From Eopsaltria australis (lineage: Eukaryota > Chordata > Aves > Passeriformes > Petroicidae), in NCBI GenBank assembly GCA_034509425.1, contig JAVTVJ010000230.1, positions 620,001 to 684,000 of the forward strand: a stretch of 64,000 nucleotides of DNA, given 5' to 3'. The stretch's first letter is position 1, and every line of letters begins with the position of its first letter. The notes under the pieces were generated by a model that worked only from the letters and a program-made list of their open reading frames with translations, searched no databases and had not been told where the DNA came from. The translations under genes and the position numbers were made by a program. Positions 53,867 through 64,000 of this stretch are shown here, one piece after another.

Positions 53867-54400
53867 TCATAGAATCATACAATCACAGAATGGTTTGCAT
53901 TGGAAGGGACCTCAACGGTCATCTAATTCCAACCCTCCTGCCATGGGCAGGCACACCTTCAACTGGACCAGGCTGCTCAGAGCCCTGTCCAACCTGGCCT
54001 TGAGCACTTCCAGGGATGAAACATCCACCTCTTCTCTGGGCAACCTGTTCTAGTGCCTCACTGCCCTCACAGGAAAGAATTTTTTCCTAATATCTAATCT
54101 AAACTTACTCTCAGTTTGAAGCCACTCCCCTTTGTTCTGTAACTACATGTCCTTGTAGAAAGTCTCTGTCCATCTTTCCTGTAGGCCCCTTCAGGTGCTG
54201 GACAGCCACAGTTAGGTCACCTTTTTCTTCTCCAGGCTGTACAATCCCTGTTCTCAGCCTTTCCTCATAGCAGAGGTGCTGCATCCCTCTAATCATTTTG
54301 TTGGCCTTCTCTGGATTTGCTCCAACAGATTGATGCCCTTCCTGTGCTGGAAATCCCAGAGCTGAACAAAGCTGAACTCCAGGTGGGGAGTACTGCCTGC
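53867..54400 (-). mobile_element. CR1 LINE 3' fragment, about 530 bp
   Basis: Starts TCATAGAATCATACAATCACAGAATGG (inverted 3' octamer tail), then GGAAGGGACCTCAACGGTCATC and CTGCCATGGGCAGGCACACC. It runs on through CAGCCTTTCCTCATAGCAG and CAATCCCTGTTCTCAGCC to a 5'-truncated end near 54400. The best preserved CR1 in the window and antisense to HS2ST1. Open frames inside it are remnants, not genes. Confidence 0.95.
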
Positions 54401-54407
54401 TGTAGGA

Positions 54408-54430
54408 GGTTACTCTACATGAGAGTAACC
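54408..54430. repeat. Perfect inverted repeat, 9-bp arms
   Basis: GGTTACTCT and AGAGTAACC around ACATG, immediately beyond the truncated 5' end of the CR1 copy. Confidence 0.8.
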
Positions 54431-57400
54431 AGAAGAATATGGAAAGAATCCTTAAAGTAAAACCTTTCTTCCATTGGTACTCGTTTGATTATTCAACATT
54501 ACTAACATTCCTTTACAGTAGCAAGTGATGTAGGAAGGCTTTGAGCAAAAAAGGTGACAAAAGGAGTTTGAGATCTGAAAGTTACTTTTGGGGTGTGGTG
54601 GAAAAACTATTTCCTATTTTAATACAGAAGAAACACAAGAAAAGAGGTTAAATATTGGGAGTAGTAGTATGGCAAAAAGGTACTTGTCAGGGAGGTTATG
54701 TAAGTGTAGCTTAAGTCTCAGTGTAATTTTCTTAGTTGTGCATGACATAGCTCTGTTAAGAAATATGGAGTATTGCTGGCTATAATACTGATTCCTGCAC
54801 ACTAGGGTATTTAGGATTTTGCAGTGTGTTTCTATAGGATAGGGCATGTATTCTAGCTGCAGTTACTGCAACAGGGATAGATGTTCTTATATAGGCAACT
54901 AGCCAAAAGAGCTAGAATCCTGTCATGAAAGTGTCTTTGCTATTTCAATGAGGTGTAATCATGTGGAGGCGGAGGAGAGGAAGTAATAGATATGTAGGTA
55001 TCACAAGTGCCTTATAAATTAACCAGATGCTCTTTGCTTTGAACTGTATTGCTATTTTAAATTTTCAGTTTTCACAGGGTAAGATTCTAGGGCTTTGTAT
55101 ATGTCAGTAGGTGTCACTGAGAAGCTCTGCCATTAAAAGCAGAATACGAAGTCTGCTGAATATGGAGTAAATCACAAGACAGTTGTAGCTTTACTGCTCT
55201 GATTAAGGAAGTGGGGAGTGCAAGCTCTGCCCTGAGAAAAGTAGTGGCTAAACATGTAAGATCAATAGCCAGGTTCAGAAGGGCTGGATGAGTACTGGAA
55301 AGATGCAGTCTTCTTTAAGCAAGGACACAATGCTTTTCTTCATGCCCTCTAAGACTTCTAGCCAGTACTTTTTGAACTGTAAAATGAAACAGTCTTGGGT
55401 GCTTATGTAGCTAATGGAGAAGGCCTGGGACAGGGGTCTCTCTCTGGATCTAGCTGAGCTTAAAGAAGATGCTGCTGCTGCCCAGCTGGGGGTTGCTAAC
55501 CCTTGCTGTTTTGCTTTGACAGGTAATAATCATGTACATGCTTCCTCATCTGCTTTAGGCTTGTAGTTTAATCATCTGATCAAGATTGGTAAGACCTATC
55601 TCACCTGACTTTGCTTAAGGCTGTTTGTAAACCTTAAACATGATTTTTCCAGAGGAGAGGAAGTGAGTAACAGCTGATAGAGGTCAGCAGTCAAGAACTG
55701 TAGAGTTTTTTAGGTGAATATTAGTCTAGGACCCTAGGAAAACAGCTCAATGAAATTTTTATAGAAATAACTGGCTGCAAATTAGGGTTAGGCTGATATA
55801 ATCCGATGATTTTCTTCATTAGAAAGAAGTTAAGTTACATTATTTCTCAAGTCTAGTTTTCTCTTCAGTGAGTCAGCAGGTGCTAACTGACATGTTTAAC
55901 AGGCAAAGGCATAGCTCTTCTGAGTGTTACATTTGTCAATGTTGGCCTTGCTCTTTAAATAAGCAGTATTTATGACAAGAAATTGGTCGTTCTGTTTATT
56001 TTGAGCAAACATATCAAACATCAGTCTCTGCTTTGTTAGTGATGGACAAAATTATACTAATTTTGCAAGCAAATTCTTTAACTTCTATACAGTGTATTCC
56101 TAAAAAGGTCTTAACATATTTTTTGTATTGTTACTAGCATTATTTGATGCACAGGACATTTGAATATCTCCATCATACAAGATTTAACAAAAGTTGTACC
56201 CCTGAAAAAAGTGAAAAAGAAAACCCAGAAGTTTAAGATTTCCAGTATCAAATAATTTTAAATGTGCCTAGTCTTGTACAAGTGAATGGAAATACTTATG
56301 TGCTTAATTATCTTGCTGAATTGGAAACTTAGCCATTAGCAGTCAGCTAGTACAGGATTAGATGTTTATCTCACTTAGATACAGAGGTCTAAGAATTAAA
56401 CTCCTGGGGCATAGTGGTGAATGTATTGTCTAACTGGGCTCTCCTCCCTTTGGGGAAAACTGAGCAAAGCTTTTTTTCTATAACTGTAGCTTGTAAAATT
56501 CCTTTAACTGTGTTACTGATTTAGTTTGTCTAATTTTAGGAAGTAATGCTAGAAACATCTTGAAATACAGAAATGAAATTTGCTTACTTTTCCATTAAAA
56601 TGTTTGTCACTTATGTAATGAAATAGTTTTTAGTTTTTGGTAAGGTTTTTTCCTGAAAGTTGAGTCATATTACACTGAAATACACAAGAATTTTGTTTTA
56701 AATCATGACTTGGTTTTTTGTTTGAATTTTTGGGGACACGGGGCAGTTGTTGTGTTTTGTTTGGTTTGGCTTGTTTTTAATTAGTTTTGTTAAGACATCT
56801 TAACTTTGCTATAATCTGTTTTCAGTGGGGGAGTTACAGTGAGGGAGAAGAGGGTTTGAGAAGAATGCTGCTTTTCTGAAATGCAGGCTAAAATCCAGAC
56901 CTATTATTTATTCATTCCTCAACGTTCTAGATGTCTTAGGGATGTTCTTTGACATTCATTATTTCTGGCAGTAGTGCTGACTTAGACCCCACTACTTCTT
57001 CCCTTGGTGCTTGTTCCAAATCTGTATAATCTTTGTGGGATACAGAGGTAAAGTGAATCAGAGATTTGTTTTACCATGTACCAAAACTGGTACTCAGAGG
57101 TAAAAGGACTGAAAGAGCTGTGTAGAATGTGGATATTGCATAAATAGCTGTATACTGGTGGTTGTTTTTTTCTGTTTCACTCCTTTATTTCTCTGAAGAT
57201 AGATACTTGGTCATAGAAGCTGACTGCTGAAGTATTGCTGCTGGACATTGAAACAGGAAATTACAAAGTTGATCTTACAGTAGGGGTAGCCGGAAGAAGA
57301 TTAAAAAAATACCCTGAAAGTAACTTGAGTGTGTATGCTCTGTCAGATCAGATTTCCCTTCACCACTCTGTAGAACTGAACTAAGGAGAGCATGGCAGAA

Positions 57401-60400
57401 GGTGTGTATGGTATAGGAGTTCTGGTGAAGAGTAGAGTGGTAGGTAGAGGGGAGAGAAAAGTACCAAGGATTGATGTTTATTTCTAGCTGTCCTTTCTCT
57501 GAAGTTGTCATGTTGTTAGTCACTGGATCCAAGACCTCTTGGAAGTTGAAATATTGCAGTTCAGGACTCAAGAAAAAGCCTTAATTGATCTACTGTGTTT
57601 TCACTTCAATGTTAGATGTGGGTTATTCCATGATCCTCATCTGTGGAATGGTTTCATACATTTCACTGCATTATCACAGCTGCATCTCCCATGATGACTG
57701 TTCTGTGGGAAGTCAGTAGAGATACTCTGCTAAATCTTTCTTGTCCAGGTATTGGATGAACATTCTGTCTCTTCTCAGTATCTAAAGAATATAGGGAGCT
57801 GGAAGGCTGGCTAACCTACACTTCAGTTCCACTAAGGACAGTGATGGTTTTGGGGAAAAGGTGCAGTGGTTTTAGGAATTAGTTGGGCTGCTAAATTGGA
57901 GGCATAAGGCCTTCAGCTGGGAAGGTTCACTGCAGTCTGAGTTGTGAGAGATTTACTGCTCGTTCTTCGGATAACTTTGGAATACCAGGAAAATGTATTT
58001 GTCTCCAGCTGGCCAAGTGATTGCAGCTTTTCTTTAAGGATTTGAACAAAACTGCAGGCATCCATCTTTGTCATCTTTAGACTTGATTACTATAGCACAC
58101 TTTTTCTTTATGTACTTTATATCTGACATTTTACTCTAATCAGCATTTTTAAGTGAAACTGCTTGTAATTGGGCTTGCTAGACTAACGTGCTCTGTATTT
58201 TGCATTATTAACAAGTTTTGTTTTGGAATTACTTCATATTTCATTATCTGACATTTCATATGCCCAAAGACTGACTTTATGGAGCATATATTGAAATATA
58301 TCTGGGCACACTATCAGCCTACTCAATTCATGAGAGCCTGAATCTTACTGTTTCTGAGTCTTGATACATGGACCTGAACTGTTTCTGTGGATTCATAATT
58401 TTTTAGCCTCCTTGCTTATTGAGATCTCTTCCGTCTTATATTTTTCTAGCTTAAACAGAATTTCTTTAGTTGTTTTTTTTCATCACGCAGCTGGTAGTCT
58501 CTTGCAATTACTTATTATTAGAATCATACTGTTTTTAAGCCTCTGAAAATATTTGACGTTCTGTACTTAATAATAAAAAAGCCTTCAGTTTAACAGCAAT
58601 AGAAATAGAAGAGTATGGGGATTGTATCTGATGCTGCTTGCATTGCATAAAATTATATTAATGGAATTCTTTATGCACACTTGCTTTCACCCCCACACAC
58701 TCTCCCCACCCCACAGCCAAGACCCTCAAACCAGGTGTCACACTTTTCTCAGGCTTCAAAATTTTGTAAGGTCTATGAATACTGTGACTGCCTGTAGAAG
58801 AAGAAAACAGCCAATTTATCTGTTGGTACTTTGAGTTGTACTTCCTTACATAAATACATACATAACCTGAAATACCTTTACAGCTGTGGCACTTAAAAAA
58901 AAAATGCAACAGGATAAACAGTGTCTGAGGAAATAAATAAATAGCCTGCCAAATAGTCTGCTTTATTTATGGCCTGACAGCTTACTTGTGCAGTTGGACA
59001 TACAGATTTAGACAAGCGTATTTGAAGAGGTACTTTAGAAATATTTCTCCGCACTGGCTCTATAGAAAACCCATTGACCTGTAAAAGGATACTGCCGAGT
59101 GCTGTATGTTCGTCTGGATAGTAAATGTATTTTGTTATTCATTACTGGCCCTAGCTGTCTTGAAGATGTTTTAATGTGTACTTTACTTAACTCAGGTTTT
59201 CCTCTGTGCTTGCATTCAAATGCTTTTCAGTTTTCATCTGTTTAGGGTAATGATAACAAAGAATGGCCCTCAACATTTGGTCAGAAGAGTGAAGATACAG
59301 AAATTCTGAAAACAGCCTGATGCAAATAGTGTCTGCTTTTGTAGGACAGTGCTTTTGGTTTAATCTTCACCTTTAATATATTGTTAATGGGAATGTCCCT
59401 GACCTTTACCTTCCCTTGGATGAAGCTTGGTATATTTTTATCATTGTTTCTCTTCATTTCCTTTAGATATCACATTACTATTGTTTTAAAAATCATATTA
59501 ACTGATTCCCTCAGTCTCCAGAGAAAGTTCCCCATCCCATCTTGTAACACAGAAACATCTCTGATGCATCTATTGGTAAGAAACAATATGGGAAACAGAG
59601 CAACTATTGAACGAAATAATTTTTCTGGGAGAAAAAAAATCCCTAAAACATAATGAAAAGCAAGGAAGAAAGAAGCAACTCCAGTTTATGGCTAGAAATA
59701 TCATTCTACTGCAATGGTGAACAGGAAATCCCTGGTAAGGAGCTGCTTGGTCACTGCAAAGTGACTGATTTTGAGTGGATCTGTGAAGGAGATACTCTGG
59801 GTATTTGCTGCAAATAGATGAGTGGCCTCTTTCTCCTGACTCCTATTGCAACTTTCTCTCATTGTTTTCTGTGACTAGAATGTCAGCTTTTCCTGCTGAC
59901 ACATTCACAATTGATTTGCCTAGAAAAATGGAAAAAAGTTTTAAAAATTTATTATCGAATATAAATGGAAATGTGTTTGTTTCTATTGACGTGAGGGAAG
60001 AAGAGATAAATAAGAACATTCACATCATATTTGCTGTGGAGTAACACTTAAATTCTTAATAGAGTTCTGGATTATAAAGTTAAATTAGGTAGCTCTTGCA
60101 CAAAATGAGATGAGAAGAGAGACCTTTTGTTTTACTATAAACTTTAATGCAATTCCAGAATACATTGACAGGCTCTTCAGTGCATCAATAGGGCTGCACT
60201 AAAACACTTGCTGTTTTCCTTGGGGTATATTCTGTTACTTGAAAACGTACAGTAAACTAGTCATAACAATATTTTCTCATGAGAATAGTGGCGAACTAAG
60301 GCCTGGTTTTTACATTGACATTACCAGCTCAGCTTCTTTTTGCTGCCAGAAAAATTCAGTACAGTTTATAGTGGTATTTCCAACTATATTAGTTGTGCTG

Positions 60401-61877
60401 ATATGTTGGTATGCTGCATTATAATACCATTAAATTCTTAATAAAAAATTAATGTAAATAATTTGTCTATAATACTTAGAAGTCGAGTGGGGCTGATTTG
60501 TATAGGCAGAGGCTGCCTATGCTGATTGATGGCATTCATTCCAGTAATGCTGTGTTTGTTTTAAACAACAATTGAGTAATTACGTGCAGACTGCCAGGTA
60601 TAGAAGGTGATTCTCAGGCAGATAAATTATAGTCCTTGATCTCATTGATTGGGTCTGCCGTGGGCCTGTTCTTTCCTCTTGTAAATGTTTCCTATCAGGA
60701 TTGTAGAAGAAACTGAAAATGGGGAAACTGGTCATAAACTTCTGCATCCCTTTAAATATTAGGATATTAGGATAAAAGTCTACTTTTGGGGCATGTAGTT
60801 TCAAAACAGTGATTTAGATTAACAAGTTCTTAGAACAGTAATTCTTTGAGAAAGCTGAAGGGTTACACAACTCCTAAGGCACTGTAGTGAATATAGAAGC
60901 TGGGAACAGGAGTGGGTTATCCTCCTATCAATAGACCCTGGAATATCTTGAATGGTGAAATACATAGTTTGAGGGAGAGCATGTATTTCCAGAACCTAAA
61001 CTTCTATGATTTCATTTTATGGAAGTCTAATTAGTTAGTATTGTATAATTCATTGGATAGATAAGATTGTGGATTGATGGTTTCTTATTCTAATCAGCAA
61101 GAGAAACCTACAGATTGATGATAAAGTGTGGTCAGTATTCAACATGTTTTAAATTTTTCATTAAAACCCTTAATTCAGTTCTTAATTTGGTGAAGGGGGA
61201 ATGTATATGAGTGTATTTTTAAAAAAAATGTATCTAATGTTTAGAATATGAGTTTATTCAATACTCCCAAGAAGAAAAATCACAATGTGTATGTGATAGA
61301 ACAGATCATATTGTCAGTCATGAAAACTGCAAGATGCAAAGAATTGTTTTCATCTCCAAAAGCACAAAGAAGTGATTGCAGTGTTTTTAAGATCAGTTTT
61401 AACATTGAGTATCAAAGTGGAAAACCCAAGCAATAATGAGCTTAAGTCTGACAAAATGGATGCTTACAAAGGCCAGCAAACCTACCTCTTGAAAACTAGT
61501 TGCTGTCCACAAAACAGGCTGAGGAATATAGCCAGGTTCTTACTTAGCACTGCATCTATTTTTGAGGCTAACACTGCTGACATTTTCTTTTGCAATTTTG
61601 GCGTGACTTTCGCCTGACAAGGGCATGTTTCAGGGAAATAAAGCTTCTTCTTTTAAAAAGCTAAATAAATTTACTGTTAAAGAGAATGTTCATCTCTAAC
61701 AGTCATATACTTACTAATTAAAAATACCTACAAAAGTCATTCTATAATTAGTACTTGTATTGTAGGGGAGGGGAAACACATATCTTGAATGGGTCTGCCA
61801 GGGCTTCTTTTACCTACTCTATTAAATCATGGCTGATGAAGAACAACAACCACCACATGGTGCCAGATCTTGCAGAG

Positions 61878-61900
61878 CTTGAGATCTTGCAGATCTCAAG
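61878..61900. repeat. Perfect inverted repeat, 10-bp arms, with an overlapping direct repeat
   Basis: CTTGAGATCT and AGATCTCAAG around a TGC spacer. AGATCTTGCAG also occurs twice, at 61865 and overlapping the hairpin at 61883, so the hairpin may have grown from a local duplication. Confidence 0.85.
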
Positions 61901-62984
61901 GGGCACTCATAAAAATACATCAAAGTACATGAATTTGGTTTGTGTACAGTCACAACTGTGTATTTGATGTAGTCCGCTACTCCATTTTTCCACATGGAAA
62001 CCATGTTGGTGGATTTAAAATACAAGGATGAATTCTCACATAATTGAGCTAAATGGATAATGTCTAATTGCAGCATAGAATGGTATCACTGATACCTTGG
62101 GCCTTACTTTCAGGGCAAACTGCAAGATGTCTAGGTAAGGTAAGTCTGATAATTAAAATCTAAAATTTTGTTGAATAAAATTTGTGCTTGGTGGAGTACT
62201 CTTCATGAAAAGATATGCAACAATCTTTTGTGTCTTCATACAGGTACTGGCAGCTTGGTCGCATGCTAATATGCTCTGAAAGATAGCTGTTCTTTTTTTC
62301 TCAAGGGGCCAAATTACTACAGTTAAGTTTAACTAAGCACGATTCTTTGAAACTGTAATTAGTTTGGGAAGTGTCATTTCTTGTCAGACCTGATACTGCA
62401 GAGACTGGATATTTGCTCACCTGGTTTTTTACCCCCAAGTATATAATTTTGTGTAGTTTAGTACACACCGAAGAAATGAGTAGGGAAAGGTGAACTTTTA
62501 ATGGCTGATTTTTATTTTCCTGACACTGTGTGTCTATTGTAATTCTCAAAGGACACTGGTGACAACAGGTTTTGATAAGGTATTGTACTTAATGCAATAA
62601 TGTAATTGAGTTATCTACACTGAGTAGATAATTCATTGCTATCTTGACCCTCTGCAGCGTGCAAGATTCAAACCTAACACAGAATGTCCTTTTAATACAG
62701 CTACCTCAGTGTCAAGTGCCCAAACAGGTAATTTAATGCATATTAGACAACTGCATTAGTAGCAGAGTGGGTTGTAAGGTGATACTGCAGCAAAATAAAT
62801 CCTAGCTAGCGATTTGACAAAACATTCTGGTGAAGTAGTAGAAAATAAAATATGCATTCTGGTGTGCAGTTGAAGTCTTTCTTCTGAGAAACAAACTTGA
62901 ATAAGATTTCAGGATACCCTTCTTGAAATATCAGCTGCTCTTTTGTGTCAGTCAGGGCTGCAGAGAGCTGTGATACTGATACTA

Positions 62985-63160
62985 CGATTGAGGTTTGAGC
63001 CCAGGATTTATGCAGTCTGGCTTTAAATTCTGGCTGGGGGCTCTGTGTGTGTAAGCATGGACAAACTGCTTCTTTGTGCTATGCTTCCTTGTTTATAAAA
63101 TGGAAAGATTCATTTTCCAGTCTCAAAGGAGTTTTAGGAGTTTAAATCCGTGAATTCTGG
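62985..63160 (+). mobile_element. MIR-like SINE fragment
   Basis: Resembles the conserved core and 3' part of MIR: CAGTCTGGCTTTAAATTCTGGCT (compare 'gactgcctgggttcgaatcccggct'), GGACAAACTGCTTC (compare 'gggcaagttacttaac'), and GCTTCCTTGTTTATAAAATGGAAAGA (compare 'agtttcctcatctgtaaaatggggata'). An old amniote-wide SINE is plausible; identification is by eye. Confidence 0.55.
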
Positions 63161-63723
63161 AGGCATGCAAGTCTCATGGTAGATGTGGTCATTGTGGTCA
63201 CTCCAGAAACTCCAAAGATACAAGAAACCACCACAATGGACTAAAACCATCTAGGTGAACACATTACAGTGATTACATTAAGGACCAGTGTATACTAGTT
63301 AGGTACATTTCAGAAATAATTCTTTCTTTTTCTTTACTTTTAAAAATCTTTCTTACAGAAAATACTTCCTTTTAGGAGTGCACCAGCTTAGAACCCAAAA
63401 GCTATAGGTGAATGCAATGACACTTTTTTGGTATCAGCAGTGTTACTCTTTCTCACTACTTTGATGAAAAAGTCTCTGTTCAACATTACAAGCACTCTCC
63501 TTGTTAAGAATTCAGGCTTTGAGAACAATATTCATTTAGTAAATAGTTGCACTAATTTCTCAGCTCAGTAGTTGAAGTGTGGTGTAATTCACAGAAGTGA
63601 AAGAGAAAAAATGACCAGTTCCAGGGAGTTTAAAACAGCTCTGTTGCAACATTCCAGCCCTTTGTGGTACTCCAAAAGGGGAAAAAAGAATCACTGTAGA
63701 CTTGGAAAGATGTTTTTAGGAAC

Positions 63724-63830
63724 ACAATTGGGTGCCACAATGTAAGCAAGATGTTAGAAGGAGGCCAGAGGAAGGCTACGAAAATCATGAAAGGCCTAAT
63801 CAAGACCTGTGAGCTATCAGAAACTCAGAT
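63724..63830 (+). mobile_element. Possible old CR1/L3-like fragment at the right edge
   Basis: GCAAGATGTTAGAAGGAGGCC, AGAGGAAGGCTACGAAAATCATGAAAGG resembles the family text '...gtccagaggagggcaacaaaaatgatcaaggg...ctatgagg'. The similarity fades after about 63830, leaving a short and uncertain piece. Confidence 0.4.
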
Positions 63831-64000
63831 TTGTTTTGATGAGACTAAAGTCCTACCCAAGTACATTCCCTCTGATTATTCCCCTAGCTGTGGAATCTGG
63901 GAGGGTAGCTGGAGGAAGGAGCAGGAAAGGAACCACTACTTTATGTTGGTGGCCAAATATGAAAACTTGGTTCTATCCTTGTGGAGCTAGTTAAAAAGTG

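Larger units (their letters stand above)
26473..64000 (+). other. HS2ST1: HS2ST1 intron 1 (continues past the window)
   Basis: At least 37.5 kb with no further HS2ST1 exon found. I looked for the conserved second-exon strings (EIEQRHTMDG, NRVPKTAST) in translated frames and did not see them. In human the first intron of this gene is very long, so this fits. Contents are listed separately: solo LTR, CR1 copies, old CR1/L3-like and MIR-like fragments and simple repeats. The remaining stretches, including 26900-32200, 33100-44800, 46000-52500 and 54450-62900, are AT-rich with no gene I can support. Confidence 0.75.

Noticed and set aside
54111..54296. Minus-strand open frame as a small gene
   Set aside because: It lies entirely inside the CR1 copy at 53867-54400 and is a decayed LINE remnant.
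26900..64000. HS2ST1 exon 2 or later exons
   Set aside because: I looked for the conserved sulfotransferase strings in the translated frames and found none. The exon is presumed to lie beyond the window, although a short exon could have been missed by eye.

Overview
The window looks like a stretch of bird chromosome. Four CR1 LINE copies are clear enough to orient. There is a solo ERVL-type LTR of a kind common in birds, plus faint older CR1-like and MIR-like pieces. Two head-to-head vertebrate genes share one CpG island. The DNA is otherwise AT-rich, and coding sequence is a tiny fraction of it.

Left part, minus strand (about 1215-25600): the complete SELENOF gene (15-kDa selenoprotein, Sep15). 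All five coding exons can be read, with canonical GT-AG introns. They give a 160-residue protein with a signal peptide, a Cys-rich UGGT-binding segment and a thioredoxin-like C-terminal domain. The in-frame TGA for selenocysteine is at 11501-11503. The matching SECIS hairpin is in the 3' UTR at 1469-1532, followed by an AATAAA signal and a GT-rich element that close the gene near 1215.

Middle (about 25240-26660): a CpG island acting as a bidirectional promoter, with four same-strand CCAAT boxes, several GC boxes and a strong G-quadruplex motif. Plus-strand exon 1 of HS2ST1 (heparan sulfate 2-O-sulfotransferase) starts here. It is recognisable by LLRIM and AVLFLENQI, but as written it lacks its expected ATG and is split across two frames.

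Right part (26473-64000): by synteny and absence of other exons, this is the long first intron of HS2ST1. I found no exon 2. It holds the CR1 copies, the LTR (with a 5-bp target duplication), old CR1/L3-like and MIR-like fragments and a few perfect hairpins.

Most notable observations: (1) the SELENOF recoding pair of UGA and SECIS. (2) The 3' splice site of SELENOF exon 2 is fused to a perfect 5' splice-site sequence (CAG|GTAAGT), the recursive-splicing signature; skipping that exon would stay in frame. (3) A possible unannotated poison exon lies in SELENOF intron 2. (4) HS2ST1 exon 1 has a damaged reading frame. No CRISPR, operon or other prokaryotic features are present, and I saw no clear new gene system.
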